64,000 nt of DNA, from the NCBI RefSeq assembly GCF_002021565.1, contig NZ_MSZX01000007.1, positions 248,027 through 312,026 on the forward strand, written 5' to 3'. The DNA comes from Paenibacillus selenitireducens (GTDB taxonomy: Bacteria; Bacillota; Bacilli; Paenibacillales; Paenibacillaceae). This document shows positions 33,674 through 42,792 of the stretch, piece by piece. Position 1 is the stretch's first letter. Every line of letters starts with the position of its first letter. The position numbers and the translations under genes are program-made. The notes beneath the pieces were generated by a model. It had not been told where the DNA came from and did not search any database. It worked only from the letters and a program-made list of their open reading frames with translations.

Positions 33674-34669
33674 TTAGCTCAGCTTCTGGCCGCAATTCGG
33701 ACAGAAGTTAGCTCCTTCGTTTTTTGTACCACAGTTAGGGCAGAATTTAGGCTTGCTGCCCCCTTGAGAAGCAGAAGGATTAGCAGGCTCAGGCTCTCTC
33801 TCAACCGCAGGCTTTTGATTCAGGTTTTGATTCATATTTTTCATCATTTCATTAGCCACATTCATCCCCATCATCATGCCCGCCATGTCCGAAGCAGTTC
33901 CACCACCATGTAGTTTGCCAGAAGCCATTGCATCGGTCATACTAACCTGTTGATATTTCTGCAAGTTACCTATCATTTCATGAGAAGCCGTCTTCGTGAT
34001 CATATCCTGGATTTCTTGAGGATAATTAAAGCTCATCACTTGAAAGCCCGTAATTGTCATCCCTTTATCCAATACTTCCATATCCAGATCCTCGCGAATA
34101 CCTCTGGCAATTTCAGATGCATTCGTCTGCAGATTGAACATGTCCTTTCCTTCTCTACTGATCCACTTCATTAACAACTGATCCAGCACAGAAGTGATAC
34201 GAATTTTAATATCCTCAACAAGATAGCTGTCTTTCATCCCGGCAATCTTATCGATCAGCATAACATAATCATTCACTTTAAAATTGAACGTTCCATTCGC
34301 ACGTATCGGCATGCCGCCCGGAAGCTGCGGAGTTGGGATCAGAACAGGATTCTGCGTCCCCCATTTGACGGTAAACTCCTTTGTGTTCACGAATAAAACT
34401 TCCACCCTCATGCCACTGTTGAAGCCAAATTTGAATCCTTTTAAAGTGGATAAGAATGGAATGATGTCAGAATCGATGTTATATTCCCCGTCATTCTGAA
34501 AAATCCCCTCAATCTTACCATTATTTACGAAAATGGCATCTTGACCCGAGCGGATAATCAGTTTACTACCTTTCTTAATCTCCCGATTGCTCCACTTCCA
34601 AAAGATCATATCATCTCTAAACTCTTCCCATTCCACAACGTTCGAAAATTGATTTTTGAAAAATCCCAT
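33674..34669 (-). CDS. ydjI: YdjI-like SPFH/virion-core-type protein with zinc ribbon
   Basis: 331 residues. Residues 1-235 form an SPFH-like domain (EWEEFRDDMIFWKWSNREI, KGSKLIIRSGQDAIFV); a Met-rich linker follows and the last 30 residues are a double CxxC zinc ribbon (FCPNCGTKNEGANFCPNCGQ). It matches B. subtilis YdjI in architecture and in position as last gene of the pspA operon. YdjI works with YdjG and YdjH in membrane stress and recruits PspA to the membrane. It starts about 40 nt after ydjH. Confidence 0.85.
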   Translation of the reverse strand: MGFFKNQFSNVVEWEEFRDDMIFWKWSNREIKKGSKLIIRSGQDAIFVNNGKIEGIFQNDGEYNIDSDIIPFLSTLKGFKFGFNSGMRVEVLFVNTKEFTVKWGTQNPVLIPTPQLPGGMPIRANGTFNFKVNDYVMLIDKIAGMKDSYLVEDIKIRITSVLDQLLMKWISREGKDMFNLQTNASEIARGIREDLDMEVLDKGMTITGFQVMSFNYPQEIQDMITKTASHEMIGNLQKYQQVSMTDAMASGKLHGGGTASDMAGMMMGMNVANEMMKNMNQNLNQKPAVEREPEPANPSASQGGSKPKFCPNCGTKNEGANFCPNCGQKLS

Positions 34670-34710
34670 ATGAATACCCCATTCCTATATTTTTAAAACC
34701 CAACATTTGA

Positions 34711-35499
34711 TTAAAACTTTCCTCTACTGCCGCTATGCGAATGCCCACCTCCGGTGACACCTCCACCGCCGCCGGAGCTGCTGCTGCCAGAACTCTTTTC
34801 AATTTTATGCTTCGTTACTGTTGTTCGAATGTACTGATCCTGCCGATCCAGAATCCCTGAATTGCTTGCATCCTCGTAGGTTTGCCGATTTACTGTGACG
34901 CGTCCGCCGGAGCGGTAAACCATCATACCAACGACAATACCTCCAATAGCCAAGGCTCCTCCCAATTGAAACCAGATATTAAACAAAATATTATCTGGAT
35001 TCACTCCAGGCTTGAAGCCCATATATTTATAGGAAGTTTTAATATATTTTTCGAATGCCTGCTTGTAATCGCCACTTGATAGATCTGATGTAATCTTGCC
35101 CCGTATTTTATCAATCCTACCATTATCCAGATACTGCTCTGCCTTATAAAATCCGGCTAAATACACATCACGATTTCTCATATCCATCGTCAAAATGACT
35201 GCATTGCCATGAGACTTGTCGTACCCGGGTGCATGCTCATCATAAAATGCCTCCGTCATATCCTGAACATCTACATTTTCGCCGTTTTTAGAAGTAATGA
35301 TGATGATATCCGTTTCTCTTTTAGCACCGTATTCATTAGCCATCGTATTTAGTTCATCGAATTCTTCGGGAGTAAGCAGCTTCGCCTCATCATAGATCAA
35401 TATTTTTTCTTCCACTGCTGCTGCCATGATTTGGCCAGGAACGACAAGATACACCATGAAGAAGAACAGAACTGCCAGCACCGCACCTTGCCTTCTCAC
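34711..35499 (-). CDS. ydjH: YdjH-like TPM-domain membrane protein
   Basis: 262 residues. An N-terminal hydrophobic segment (signal or anchor) is followed by a TPM domain (about 30-150: IYDEAKLLTPEEFDELNTMA, DIIIITSKNGENV, AGFYKAEQYL) and a second membrane helix near 195-215; the tail is Gly/Ser/His-rich. The GTG at 35499 follows GGGGGGAGG by 6 nt and overlaps the ydjG stop as GTGA, so it is preferred over readings extending to 35574. It is part of the PspA-linked membrane complex. Confidence 0.82.
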   Translation of the reverse strand: MRRQGAVLAVLFFFMVYLVVPGQIMAAAVEEKILIYDEAKLLTPEEFDELNTMANEYGAKRETDIIIITSKNGENVDVQDMTEAFYDEHAPGYDKSHGNAVILTMDMRNRDVYLAGFYKAEQYLDNGRIDKIRGKITSDLSSGDYKQAFEKYIKTSYKYMGFKPGVNPDNILFNIWFQLGGALAIGGIVVGMMVYRSGGRVTVNRQTYEDASNSGILDRQDQYIRTTVTKHKIEKSSGSSSSGGGGGVTGGGHSHSGSRGKF

Positions 35500-36527
35500 A
35501 GGAACCCTCCCCCCATCATCCATGAGATTATTTTGAGCGACAGGAAAGAGAGGCTGGAAATACCAGCAAACCACGCTGCCACCTTCGCCTTGCTGATCGG
35601 AGGCTTGCCGACGACCTTGCCTGTCTGGCCGTTCATGGCAAACGTATACTCTAATCTATTGTAGTCATAGTGAACCACCCATACCGGAAGCAAGCAATAG
35701 TCTACGTTTTTTACTCTAGTATCAATTTCCTTATTCGTAAAATTAACAGTAGAATATCCTGACACCGCTGACGAAATAGCAGATTCAATATACTCTCTGA
35801 TTTTATCCTTCGCCCGCGGCAGCATCTCCGTATCCGTATAACTGTATTTCTCCGCAACATAACCTGCCAGATAAGGGGTTCTAAAGCTCTTGAGTAGATC
35901 ATAAGGAAAAGGCTCCAGCTTATCCATCAGCTTATCATTCATCTTCTCCGACGAGTCAATCGGCACCCTCAAATAATTCAGCTGAAGCTTGCGATATATG
36001 TCAAAATGCTGTGTTTCAGTATACCGGTAATCGCCTTTTGTGTAGGCTCTCACTTTCGTGGCATGACCATATGCCTCCACTTTGTTATGCAATTCATACA
36101 ACCAGAAGGGTATATACATTCCGGTTATACCTTTGATACGATCCGCAGTCATGAACCCGCTCGGCGTAAGAAGACCGTTTTTGCACCATTTTCGAAAGGC
36201 CTTCATCGCCTTCTCCTTGCTGATTGAGAAAGGAATGACTAAGCCTGGGGCCAGACTCCCGCTCAAGCGATCGCCGAGAACAACGGCCGACTCACAAAAA
36301 CTGCAAACGGTTGCCGTAGTTTCCGCTTCGACAATAATGACAGATCCGCAGCTTGTGCAGTGATATTCCTGCACCTCATCCGCTGAAAAGGCTTGCTGGC
36401 CAAGAGGATCAGGGATCTGCTCTATATTATCCTTTCTTCCACAGCTATGACACGATAACGTCCCCGTCTCTGAATCAAAGACCATGCCGCTGCCACAGTT
36501 CGGACATTTATATTCAATAACGTTCAT
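35496..36527 (-). CDS. ydjG: YdjG-like zinc-ribbon membrane protein
   Basis: 343 residues. Two N-terminal zinc ribbons (CPNCGSGMVF..CHSCGRK and CTSCGSVI..CSFCES) are followed by a soluble domain and two C-terminal hydrophobic segments (about 305-325 and 328-342). It matches B. subtilis YdjG, which forms a membrane complex with YdjH and YdjI. AGGTGA precedes the ATG; the stop overlaps ydjH by 4 nt. Confidence 0.85.
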   Translation of the reverse strand: MNVIEYKCPNCGSGMVFDSETGTLSCHSCGRKDNIEQIPDPLGQQAFSADEVQEYHCTSCGSVIIVEAETTATVCSFCESAVVLGDRLSGSLAPGLVIPFSISKEKAMKAFRKWCKNGLLTPSGFMTADRIKGITGMYIPFWLYELHNKVEAYGHATKVRAYTKGDYRYTETQHFDIYRKLQLNYLRVPIDSSEKMNDKLMDKLEPFPYDLLKSFRTPYLAGYVAEKYSYTDTEMLPRAKDKIREYIESAISSAVSGYSTVNFTNKEIDTRVKNVDYCLLPVWVVHYDYNRLEYTFAMNGQTGKVVGKPPISKAKVAAWFAGISSLSFLSLKIISWMMGGGFL

Positions 36528-36564
36528 CTGCTCACCTCTATGACATAATAAATAGCAAAGAACT

Positions 36565-37263
36565 CTATTCCTTTTTTATTTTTGCTTGGATTGCCGCCAG
36601 TTCATCCTCGGGATTCGACGGACTAGCCGTATTTGCATGTACCTCCGAGTTCTTCTCCAATTGTGCAATCAGCGTGTCCAGATCATCTTCCTTCACTCCA
36701 GCCCTCAGTTCAGCCAGTGCCTCAGCTTCATTCAACGCCCGATCCGCCAGTTCCTCCATCGCTTGAAAAGAAGCCTGAACATCGCCCGAAGAGGAGCGGC
36801 CCGAGTTCAATCCCTGCTGCAGCTTCGCAGCGGCAAGCTTCCCCTTAAGCTCAATCCTCCGAGCCTCCAGCTGCCCCAAGTCCGATACAAGCTTATCCTG
36901 CATTTGTTTCATGCTGGCAGCATTTGAGGAAGCAAGATCATAAGCAGCTTGTAATTCGCTTAACTTCTCGCCAAAATTCGCTTTCCTCTCCAGGAATTTT
37001 AAGGCGTCATCCTCATTACCCGCTTCTACAGATTTCTCTGCATATCGCTGCAGCTTCTTGATCTCGGTACTGCACTCATCGAGCAGCGTCTTTGCTCTTT
37101 GCTCATCCGCGAGCACTGAAGCCGTTTCGGCTTTTACCTTCCCAAGGTGACTGTTCAATATCCGCATATATTCATCAATCGTCTTCTCTGGATCGTCGTT
37201 CCGCTCCACTAAAGAGTTAACATTGACCTTCATTATATCCCTCAATCTTGATAAGATTCCCAT
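36565..37263 (-). CDS. pspA: PspA/IM30 phage-shock protein
   Basis: 232 residues, almost entirely alpha-helical: an N-terminal amphipathic helix (MGILSRLRDIMKVNVNSLVE) that inserts into stressed membranes, then the long coiled-coil hairpin with DPEKTIDEYMR and RKANFGEKLSELQ. PspA forms ESCRT-III-like assemblies that maintain the proton barrier. It is the first gene of the pspA-ydjG-ydjH-ydjI operon and is preceded by a SigW-like promoter. Confidence 0.93.
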   Translation of the reverse strand: MGILSRLRDIMKVNVNSLVERNDDPEKTIDEYMRILNSHLGKVKAETASVLADEQRAKTLLDECSTEIKKLQRYAEKSVEAGNEDDALKFLERKANFGEKLSELQAAYDLASSNAASMKQMQDKLVSDLGQLEARRIELKGKLAAAKLQQGLNSGRSSSGDVQASFQAMEELADRALNEAEALAELRAGVKEDDLDTLIAQLEKNSEVHANTASPSNPEDELAAIQAKIKKE

Positions 37264-37304
37264 ACTGTGCCACTCCCTTCGCGTTAGTTCTTTTATCCTA
37301 ATAA

Positions 37305-37331
37305 TACATTAATTTCTGGCAAAAGGTTTCG
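37305..37331 (-). promoter_or_regulatory. SigW-like (ECF) promoter of pspA
   Basis: On the minus strand CGAAACCTTTTG starts at 37331 and TGTA lies at 37308-37305 after a 17-bp spacer. This is close to the sigma-W consensus TGAAAC-N16-CGTA with its T-rich stretch after the -35 box. The B. subtilis pspA operon is SigW-dependent, which supports the call. Confidence 0.6.
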
Positions 37332-37398
37332 TTGAAATAGATAATTGTTATTTGATTCGAATATTACCCCTGACAGGATCCCCTTTCTCACTCAACGC

Positions 37399-37427
37399 AA
37401 AAAGGACACCTCTCAAGGTGCCCTTTT
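37399..37427. terminator. Type B terminator (imperfect copy)
   Basis: AAAAAGGACACCT / AAGGTGCCCTTTTT, one mismatch. It lies beyond the 3' end of the LysR gene, upstream of pspA. Confidence 0.65.
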
Positions 37428-37440
37428 TAATCCTACATAT

Positions 37441-37487
37441 GGTCGCGAACCGCGGATGAGCAAATCCACAATTCGCCGCCGCGTGTT
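37441..37487. repeat. Compact hairpin repeat (family B copy)
   Basis: GGTCGCGAACCGCGG followed by ATGAGCAAAT and CCACAATTCGCCGCCGCG then GTGTTG. It follows a type B terminator by 14 nt and shares CGAACCG...CCACAATTCGCCG with the copy at 30.78 kb. Confidence 0.6.
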
Positions 37488-37554
37488 GCTTAGATTGTTT
37501 GTTGACATGGTCTAGCACTAACACTCGACGCTATCGATCGTTGCGGGCTAACTA

Positions 37555-38412
37555 TTATTGCTTAGCTTCAACTAATTGTATTAGCCTTGTCAACGCACTT
37601 GAGTAAATTGAGTCATGTCTATACACAAACCATACCTGCAAATCTCGGTACTCTTCAGGCAAGCGGTGAGAAGCGATTATGCCCTTCTCTTCCGACTTGG
37701 CAATCGATGATCGTGGTAGCATAGACACACCGAGCCCAGCGGAAACCCCATCTAGAATAACGGCTAATGTGCCAAATTCCATAATCTGATATGTGGTCAG
37801 GCCAGTTCTTCTCAGAAAACTCTCCGCTTTTGCCCGATGCGTACATCCAACATCGAAAAACAACATCGGCTTCGAAAGCAACTCGTGCATGTCGCTTTTT
37901 CCCGGCTCCGAGATCAGCACCAACTCCTCTTCAAAAGCCGCGACATGTTCTATGTCTGGATGGTCAATTGGTCCATAGACAAAAGCCCCATCAAGCTCGT
38001 AATCCAGCACCTTTTGTAAGAGGGCATGTGTCACACCCGTAATGAGGGATACATTAACATCTGGATATCGTGATTGATATTCGGCCAATAGAGGCGTCAG
38101 ATGAATGACCGCAGTCGTTTCAATGGAACCTATCCTAAGAGGCCCTGAAGGATGGTCCGAGTATTGTGTAGATTTTACTGCCTCGTCTATCAGAATCAGT
38201 ATTTTATCCGCATATCCCAGTAAATTCTCGCCAGCCGGAGTTAGCGTCATCCCTCGATTGGATCGCCGAAAAAGGGGGGTTTTCAACTGCGCCTCAAGAT
38301 ACTGAATTCGGTTCGTCACATTAGACTGTACATAGTTCAACATTTGCGCAGCCCTGGTAATGCTCCCCTCTCGAGCTACAGCTTGAAATATTCTTAAATC
38401 TCCGCTTTCCAT
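37555..38412 (-). CDS. LysR family transcriptional regulator
   Basis: 285 residues. The N-terminal winged helix reads FQAVAREGSITRAAQMLNYV then QSNVTNRIQYLEAQLKTPLF; the C-terminal effector domain includes DGVSAGLGVSMLPRS. It resembles the CzcR/YwfK group. It is divergent from the quinone-reductase gene starting at 38542, and LysR proteins usually control such a neighbour in response to a metabolite. A T-N11-A box could lie around 38430-38450 (ATGATCATTTATGAT). Confidence 0.87.
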   Translation of the reverse strand: MESGDLRIFQAVAREGSITRAAQMLNYVQSNVTNRIQYLEAQLKTPLFRRSNRGMTLTPAGENLLGYADKILILIDEAVKSTQYSDHPSGPLRIGSIETTAVIHLTPLLAEYQSRYPDVNVSLITGVTHALLQKVLDYELDGAFVYGPIDHPDIEHVAAFEEELVLISEPGKSDMHELLSKPMLFFDVGCTHRAKAESFLRRTGLTTYQIMEFGTLAVILDGVSAGLGVSMLPRSSIAKSEEKGIIASHRLPEEYRDLQVWFVYRHDSIYSSALTRLIQLVEAKQ

Positions 38413-38541
38413 TTCTAAGTCACCTGCTTGGTATGATCATTTATGATACTCACATTCGGTTTTGTTCATTTTACTGTATGATTCCCACTCTGTACAATTC
38501 ACAATAGATTCATCGAAATACGAATTACTGGAGGAGTTAGG

Positions 38542-39531
38542 ATGAAAGCAATCGTACATGCTGGGATGAACGGCTTGAAGGGCTTGACATATGAAGACGT
38601 TATTGACAAACAGCCGGGCTTCGGCGAAGTAAAAGTAAGGCTGAAAACTGCAGGGTTGAATCATCGAGACTTATTTCTCATGGCGGATCGAACAAATAAG
38701 GATGCTCCCCTGATTATGGGTTCTGACGGCGCGGGTAGAATTGAAGCGGTAGGTGAAGGCGTAACAAACCTTACAGTAGGTACCGATGTCATCATTAATC
38801 CGTGTATCGGATGGGAAACCACCCACGATGTCCCGACCGTTCCAGCCATAGTGGGCGGCCCTTCGGATGGTACATTCGCCGAGTCTATCATCATCCCTGC
38901 GCAAAATGCCGTCAGCAAGCCAGCTTACCTGTCTTGGGAAGAAGCAGGCGTGTTGCCCTTGTCTGCCTTGACAGCTTATCGGGCTTTGTTCACGAGAGGT
39001 AGCTTAAAGCAAGGTGAACATATCCTTATTCCTGGTATTGGTGGGGGTGTGGCGACTTATGCCATGCTTATGGCTTCAGCAGCGGGTGCACGAGTCAGTG
39101 TCACATCACGCAGTGAAACAAAAAGGCAAGCTGCTCTTGCACATGGGGCAGATCATGCCTTTGACAGTCATAGCGATTGGAAGGAAAGTATGAAAGGAGA
39201 AACAGTGGATCTCATCCTAGACAGTATCGGGCCAGCGACGTTCCAACACTACTTTGATGTCATTAAACCGAATGGCCGTATCGTCACGTATGGAGCAAGC
39301 TCAGGAGATCGAATGGAACTAGCGGCACGATCCATATTTTACCCCCAAATCAGTATCATCGGCACCTCAATGGGAAGCAGTGAAGAGTTTACGGCTATGC
39401 TTGAATTTATGGAACTCCATTCACTCCGCCCTATCATTGATCGTGTGTATCCTTTACAAGACACCCTTCAAGCCTTTCAGCGAATGCAACAGGGGGAGCA
39501 ATCTGGGAATATTGGAATAAGAATAGATTGA
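38542..39531 (+). CDS. Zinc-type alcohol dehydrogenase-like / quinone oxidoreductase (MDR superfamily)
   Basis: 329 residues. The N-terminal GroES-like domain includes [16 protein letters not shown] and the coenzyme domain has [20 protein letters not shown] as dinucleotide fold. The catalytic zinc ligands of true alcohol dehydrogenases are not obvious, so a zinc-independent NADPH:quinone or enone reductase is more likely. GGAGGAG lies before the ATG. It is probably controlled by the divergent LysR regulator. Confidence 0.82.
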   Translation: MKAIVHAGMNGLKGLTYEDVIDKQPGFGEVKVRLKTAGLNHRDLFLMADRTNKDAPLIMGSDGAGRIEAVGEGVTNLTVGTDVIINPCIGWETTHDVPTVPAIVGGPSDGTFAESIIIPAQNAVSKPAYLSWEEAGVLPLSALTAYRALFTRGSLKQGEHILIPGIGGGVATYAMLMASAAGARVSVTSRSETKRQAALAHGADHAFDSHSDWKESMKGETVDLILDSIGPATFQHYFDVIKPNGRIVTYGASSGDRMELAARSIFYPQISIIGTSMGSSEEFTAMLEFMELHSLRPIIDRVYPLQDTLQAFQRMQQGEQSGNIGIRID

Positions 39532-39589
39532 GACTCTGAGAGTAGTAATCGCTGATCTCTAAACCTCATTTGCAAAACAGGCAATGTGG

Positions 39590-39743
39590 ATAGGCCTCTG
39601 ATGGAACTGAACCTGAACTTCATCAACAGCTTCATCACATGGAACTTATCGAGTGTGATATTCATTCCGGGAAATTGTTCACCAATTTCTTGAATACACA
39701 CTCCGTAGTTTAATCCCATGAAGGTAACGGTATGTATCTCCAC
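39590..39743 (-). pseudogene. ISL3-family transposase remnant
   Basis: On the minus strand the sequence reads GEQFPGMNITLDKFHVMK, matching the DDE-domain segment (FPxAxITxDxFHVxK) of ISL3 transposases; after a frameshift AVDEVQ continues the family pattern (xAVDEVRR). About 50 codons survive, with no terminal repeats recognised. It is a dead relic. Confidence 0.6.
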
Positions 39744-39783
39744 TTTCGTTTGGGTAAGCTTGTTCTTCTATCTTCTATAAAAG

Positions 39784-39818
39784 CAAAAATCCACAACCTC
39801 ATTCGGTTGTGGATTTTA
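39784..39818. terminator. Type A terminator
   Basis: ATCCACAACC / GGTTGTGGAT (39789-39798, 39805-39814) with A and T flanks, placed 4 nt before an ssrA-like fragment, the same arrangement as at 33.27 and 53.70 kb. Confidence 0.75.
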
Positions 39819-39821
39819 TGT

Positions 39822-39932
39822 ATAGAGGCGAGGGGGGACAAACCCCTGTCCGAAGGCAACACCACATCGGTGTCTACGGGTGTAGTCACGGTTTTGATGT
39901 CACCCTAGTATCGCCCCGTAACCGTCTATACT
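39822..39932 (-). repeat. ssrA (tmRNA) 3'-end fragment
   Basis: About 110 bp closely match the 3' end of ssrA at 54137-54248: AGAGGCGAGGGG, ACCCCTGTCCGAAGG, CTACGGGTGTAGTCACGGTT, TGATGTCACCCTAGTATCGC and CCCGTAACCG occur in the same order. The tag reading frame and the 5' half are absent. The T-arm sequence is altered (GGGGGACAAACCCC). Degenerate copy or integration scar. Confidence 0.75.
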
Positions 39933-40009
39933 AACTACTTGTTCGCAGTCGAATAAAATGTTGAAGCATTTGGGCTTGAATAAGCACATCTGATAATATA
40001 CTCTCGTCC

Positions 40010-40399
40010 TCACGAAACGACATGCCCAATCGCCGTCACAAAGAGGAAGAGGAATACAGCCATGGATGTGTTAATTACTTCGAAAAGCATAAGCGGCTTA
40101 GACATTTTAGTCGGTGATTTTGGAAAAATACCAGCTAAGTCGATAATGTACACGATAAAGTATAAAACAGCGATGATTTGTGTGATGAAAATGGCATGAG
40201 GATGTGATATCAACAAGAGATAACACGCGATAAACGACGTAATTCCAAGTAAGATAAGAAACAGATTAAACCCCCAAAATACAACTCCTTTTAACTCTGA
40301 AAAATCCCTATTCTCAATCGGTCCTCCCGGAACCAATATCGCCAACAATGTTACATTTAAAAACACCACTAAACTTGCCATGATCATAATATCCTGCAT
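40010..40399 (-). CDS. Hypothetical four-helix membrane protein
   Basis: 129 residues with four hydrophobic segments (about 5-25, 40-64, 70-90, 105-127). No motif was recognised beyond membrane topology. It lies downstream of, and in the same direction as, the AraC gene with a 94-bp gap, so it could be a target of that regulator. Confidence 0.6.
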   Translation of the reverse strand: MQDIMIMASLVVFLNVTLLAILVPGGPIENRDFSELKGVVFWGFNLFLILLGITSFIACYLLLISHPHAIFITQIIAVLYFIVYIIDLAGIFPKSPTKMSKPLMLFEVINTSMAVFLFLFVTAIGHVVS

Positions 40400-40493
40400 T
40401 GTTATCTCTTCCTCTCATCTGTTAGTGTCTCAAGATTAACAGGAAGGAAAGAGAGTGTATTGTAAAAAATCAGCATCTATGATCAGGCGTTCA

Positions 40494-41288
40494 TCACTCC
40501 TGACCATGCCATACATAACGAAGGGTTAATTCTTGTGGCAGCTTCTCTAACTCTTTGACGGTTTTGCCTGCAAATTTTTTGGATGTTTTGATGAGGTGAG
40601 ACTGATCATAGTAACGATACTGCATATCCTTCCTCAAACCTTCATCCTCAACATGTTTTCTGAACTTCACAATATCTCCATAGGCCTTTGGGGTCAGTCC
40701 GATCTGTTTTTTGAAGAAACGCTCCAACGTACTTACTGAAACACCAAAAAATTTTGCCATACTCACAATGTTCAAGTTTTCATATTCTCGTTCTACATAA
40801 GTAAGCATTTTCTCTATGCGGCCAATATCCTTCTTATTCAACGCCATTTTATGCAGCAAATAATGATTGATTGCTGTGATATGTTGCTCCACATCTTTAG
40901 ATCTCATCATCATTCGGTACAGTTCATCTAGATCAGGGTCCACATCGATGGCCTGTACGATTCGCTCTGTCAATTCGAGGCTGGGCACATGAAACAATTG
41001 TATAAACCCTAACGGAGTTAATGAAATCCCGATTTGATACAGCTGTTGTCCATATCGAACATATTTCGCGCTTTTCATTTGACCAATCACAACCGTATTC
41101 GGGATCACCATTTCCTGATCTTCTCCCACCAGCCTATAAGCAGACCCATAATTGAAAATGATATTAATATACCCCAGCGGCATAATAATGTCTTCTCTGT
41201 TGTCATCTGCAAGAAAGTCGAAGTCTACGACCCAGATATAGTCCACTATTTTATGCAAGGCATCTATAGGTTCAAAGGTTCGAATCAT
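40494..41288 (-). CDS. AraC family transcriptional regulator with DUF6597-like N-terminus
   Basis: 264 residues. The N-terminal domain (about 1-130: IMPLGYINIIFNYGSAYRL, IGISLTPLGFIQLF) matches the sensory part of regulators that often have this N-terminus; the C-terminal AraC-type DNA-binding domain contains NIVSMAKFFGVSVSTLERFF then KKQIGLTPKAYGDI. AAGGAG lies 9 nt before ATG 41288, excluding the ATG at 41297, which is too close. The inducer is unknown. Confidence 0.82.
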   Translation of the reverse strand: MIRTFEPIDALHKIVDYIWVVDFDFLADDNREDIIMPLGYINIIFNYGSAYRLVGEDQEMVIPNTVVIGQMKSAKYVRYGQQLYQIGISLTPLGFIQLFHVPSLELTERIVQAIDVDPDLDELYRMMMRSKDVEQHITAINHYLLHKMALNKKDIGRIEKMLTYVEREYENLNIVSMAKFFGVSVSTLERFFKKQIGLTPKAYGDIVKFRKHVEDEGLRKDMQYRYYDQSHLIKTSKKFAGKTVKELEKLPQELTLRYVWHGQE

Positions 41289-41409
41289 CGTATGCATCTC
41301 CTTCTAAAAGACTGGTGATACTAATATACCGTTACATCTTATTAACTCTTTTTTTGGGTTATACTAATATCATTAAGACTCACAATCAATAAAGAGGTGT
41401 TAGGAAAAC

Positions 41410-42453
41410 GTGTTTATTTTTAACTTTTTCGGCATTACAACCGTTATTTTTCTTGTTATTTTTTTATATTTTTATTTAACAGACCCCAGAAGAACAATTA
41501 ACGGCTTACTATTCAACTTATTTTTTGGTTCATTGAGTATTTTACTTATTTATTCAGCTCTTAGCTCAAAGAATCCGTTTTTAGTTGTTATAGGACTCGT
41601 TCCTTTTTTTGTGATTCTTTTTGCTTTCAGTTTTGGCTTATTCGCCCTCATGGTGGGAATGTTTATAAACGCAAAAATTCTAATAAAAAAAGAAGGACGA
41701 CGTTTTTCAAATTATTTAACTCTTCTTTTTGGCATTTGTCTTTTGCTTTTAATCCTAATTTCTATCATCAATCCGTCTCGTTTTTTATCTGTTAAGATTC
41801 AGCCGCTATATGCAGGAATGACTTTTATTATTTTATATTTATTCGTCAACTTATTTAATTTCCTAACGGCTTATTTTCTCTATCAATTCAATAGACCCAA
41901 ATATAATCAAGATTTTATCATCGTTCTTGGAAGTGGTTTAATTCATGATAAAGTTCCCCCACTCCTAGCCAGCAGAATTAATAAAGCGATTGAATTTTAT
42001 GGGAAGCAGGCGACCGTAACTACGCCTCCAACAATCATTTTTTCTGGTGGTAAAGGATCTGATGAAAACCTTGCTGAAGCTGAAGCGATGCAAAATTACG
42101 CTCTGGAAAAGGGAATCCCTCTCGAACAAACAATTAAAGAAGATCGTTCCACCAATACGTATGAGAATATGCTTTTTTCAAAGAAAATTATGGATGACTT
42201 ACACGGGGCTAATTATAACAGCATCTTTACGACAAATAACTTCCACTTGTTCCGTGCAGGACTATACGCCAAGCAAGCTGGACTAAATAGTCAAGGAATT
42301 GGTTCAAAAACAGCACTCTACTATTGGCCAAATGCCATGATTCGCGAATATATTGCTCTTGTTGTCATGAATCGTAAACGGCACAGTATTGTAATTGGAG
42401 TTATTTTAGGATTCTCCATCTTATTATCTATAATAGAATACATGGTTTTATAG
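41410..42453 (+). CDS. YdcF/SanA-like (DUF218) membrane protein, AT-rich
   Basis: 347 residues. Five hydrophobic segments (about 1-160) precede a DUF218 domain (about 170-320) with FIIVLGSGLIHDKVPPLLAS, FSGGKGSDE, EDRSTNTYENM and FTTNNFHLFRAG, followed by a final membrane helix. DUF218 proteins of the ElyC/SanA/YdcF group act in envelope integrity, but their chemistry is unresolved. It starts at GTG. The base composition is visibly more AT-rich than its neighbours, suggesting recent acquisition from a low-GC donor. Confidence 0.8.
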   Translation: MFIFNFFGITTVIFLVIFLYFYLTDPRRTINGLLFNLFFGSLSILLIYSALSSKNPFLVVIGLVPFFVILFAFSFGLFALMVGMFINAKILIKKEGRRFSNYLTLLFGICLLLLILISIINPSRFLSVKIQPLYAGMTFIILYLFVNLFNFLTAYFLYQFNRPKYNQDFIIVLGSGLIHDKVPPLLASRINKAIEFYGKQATVTTPPTIIFSGGKGSDENLAEAEAMQNYALEKGIPLEQTIKEDRSTNTYENMLFSKKIMDDLHGANYNSIFTTNNFHLFRAGLYAKQAGLNSQGIGSKTALYYWPNAMIREYIALVVMNRKRHSIVIGVILGFSILLSIIEYMVL

Positions 42454-42792
42454 AGGCGGAAACTTATTCGAATTTGCCTTAAGAAGTCATTTTTTGTTAG
42501 GCACGATATCTGCCGCATAATCAATAAAAAAGTGATAATAGCCACTTTTATTGGCATAATGTATAAAGACATAAGTACACCCCGAATTTCATTCTAGTAC
42601 ACTTTCCATTAATTATAGAAAAGGATCGCGGCTATTGGGGTATTAGCGACAACAGGGGAAAAATACGTAGCATGTAACGCATAGTTCATGATTAATTTTA
42701 TATATTTTTTACAATAATAAAAGAAGGACAATCAAAACGATAGCTAGAAACATACTAAAAGATTTAAGGAAGTCAAAAATCAGGAGGAGATC
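42454..42792. other. AT-rich intergenic region after the ydcF-like gene
   Basis: 339 bp. A terminator-like hairpin AAAAGTG / CACTTTT (42528-42549) lies 75 nt after the stop. The rest shows no gene; a short plus-strand stretch near 42630-42675 looks weakly coding but was not identified. Confidence 0.45.
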
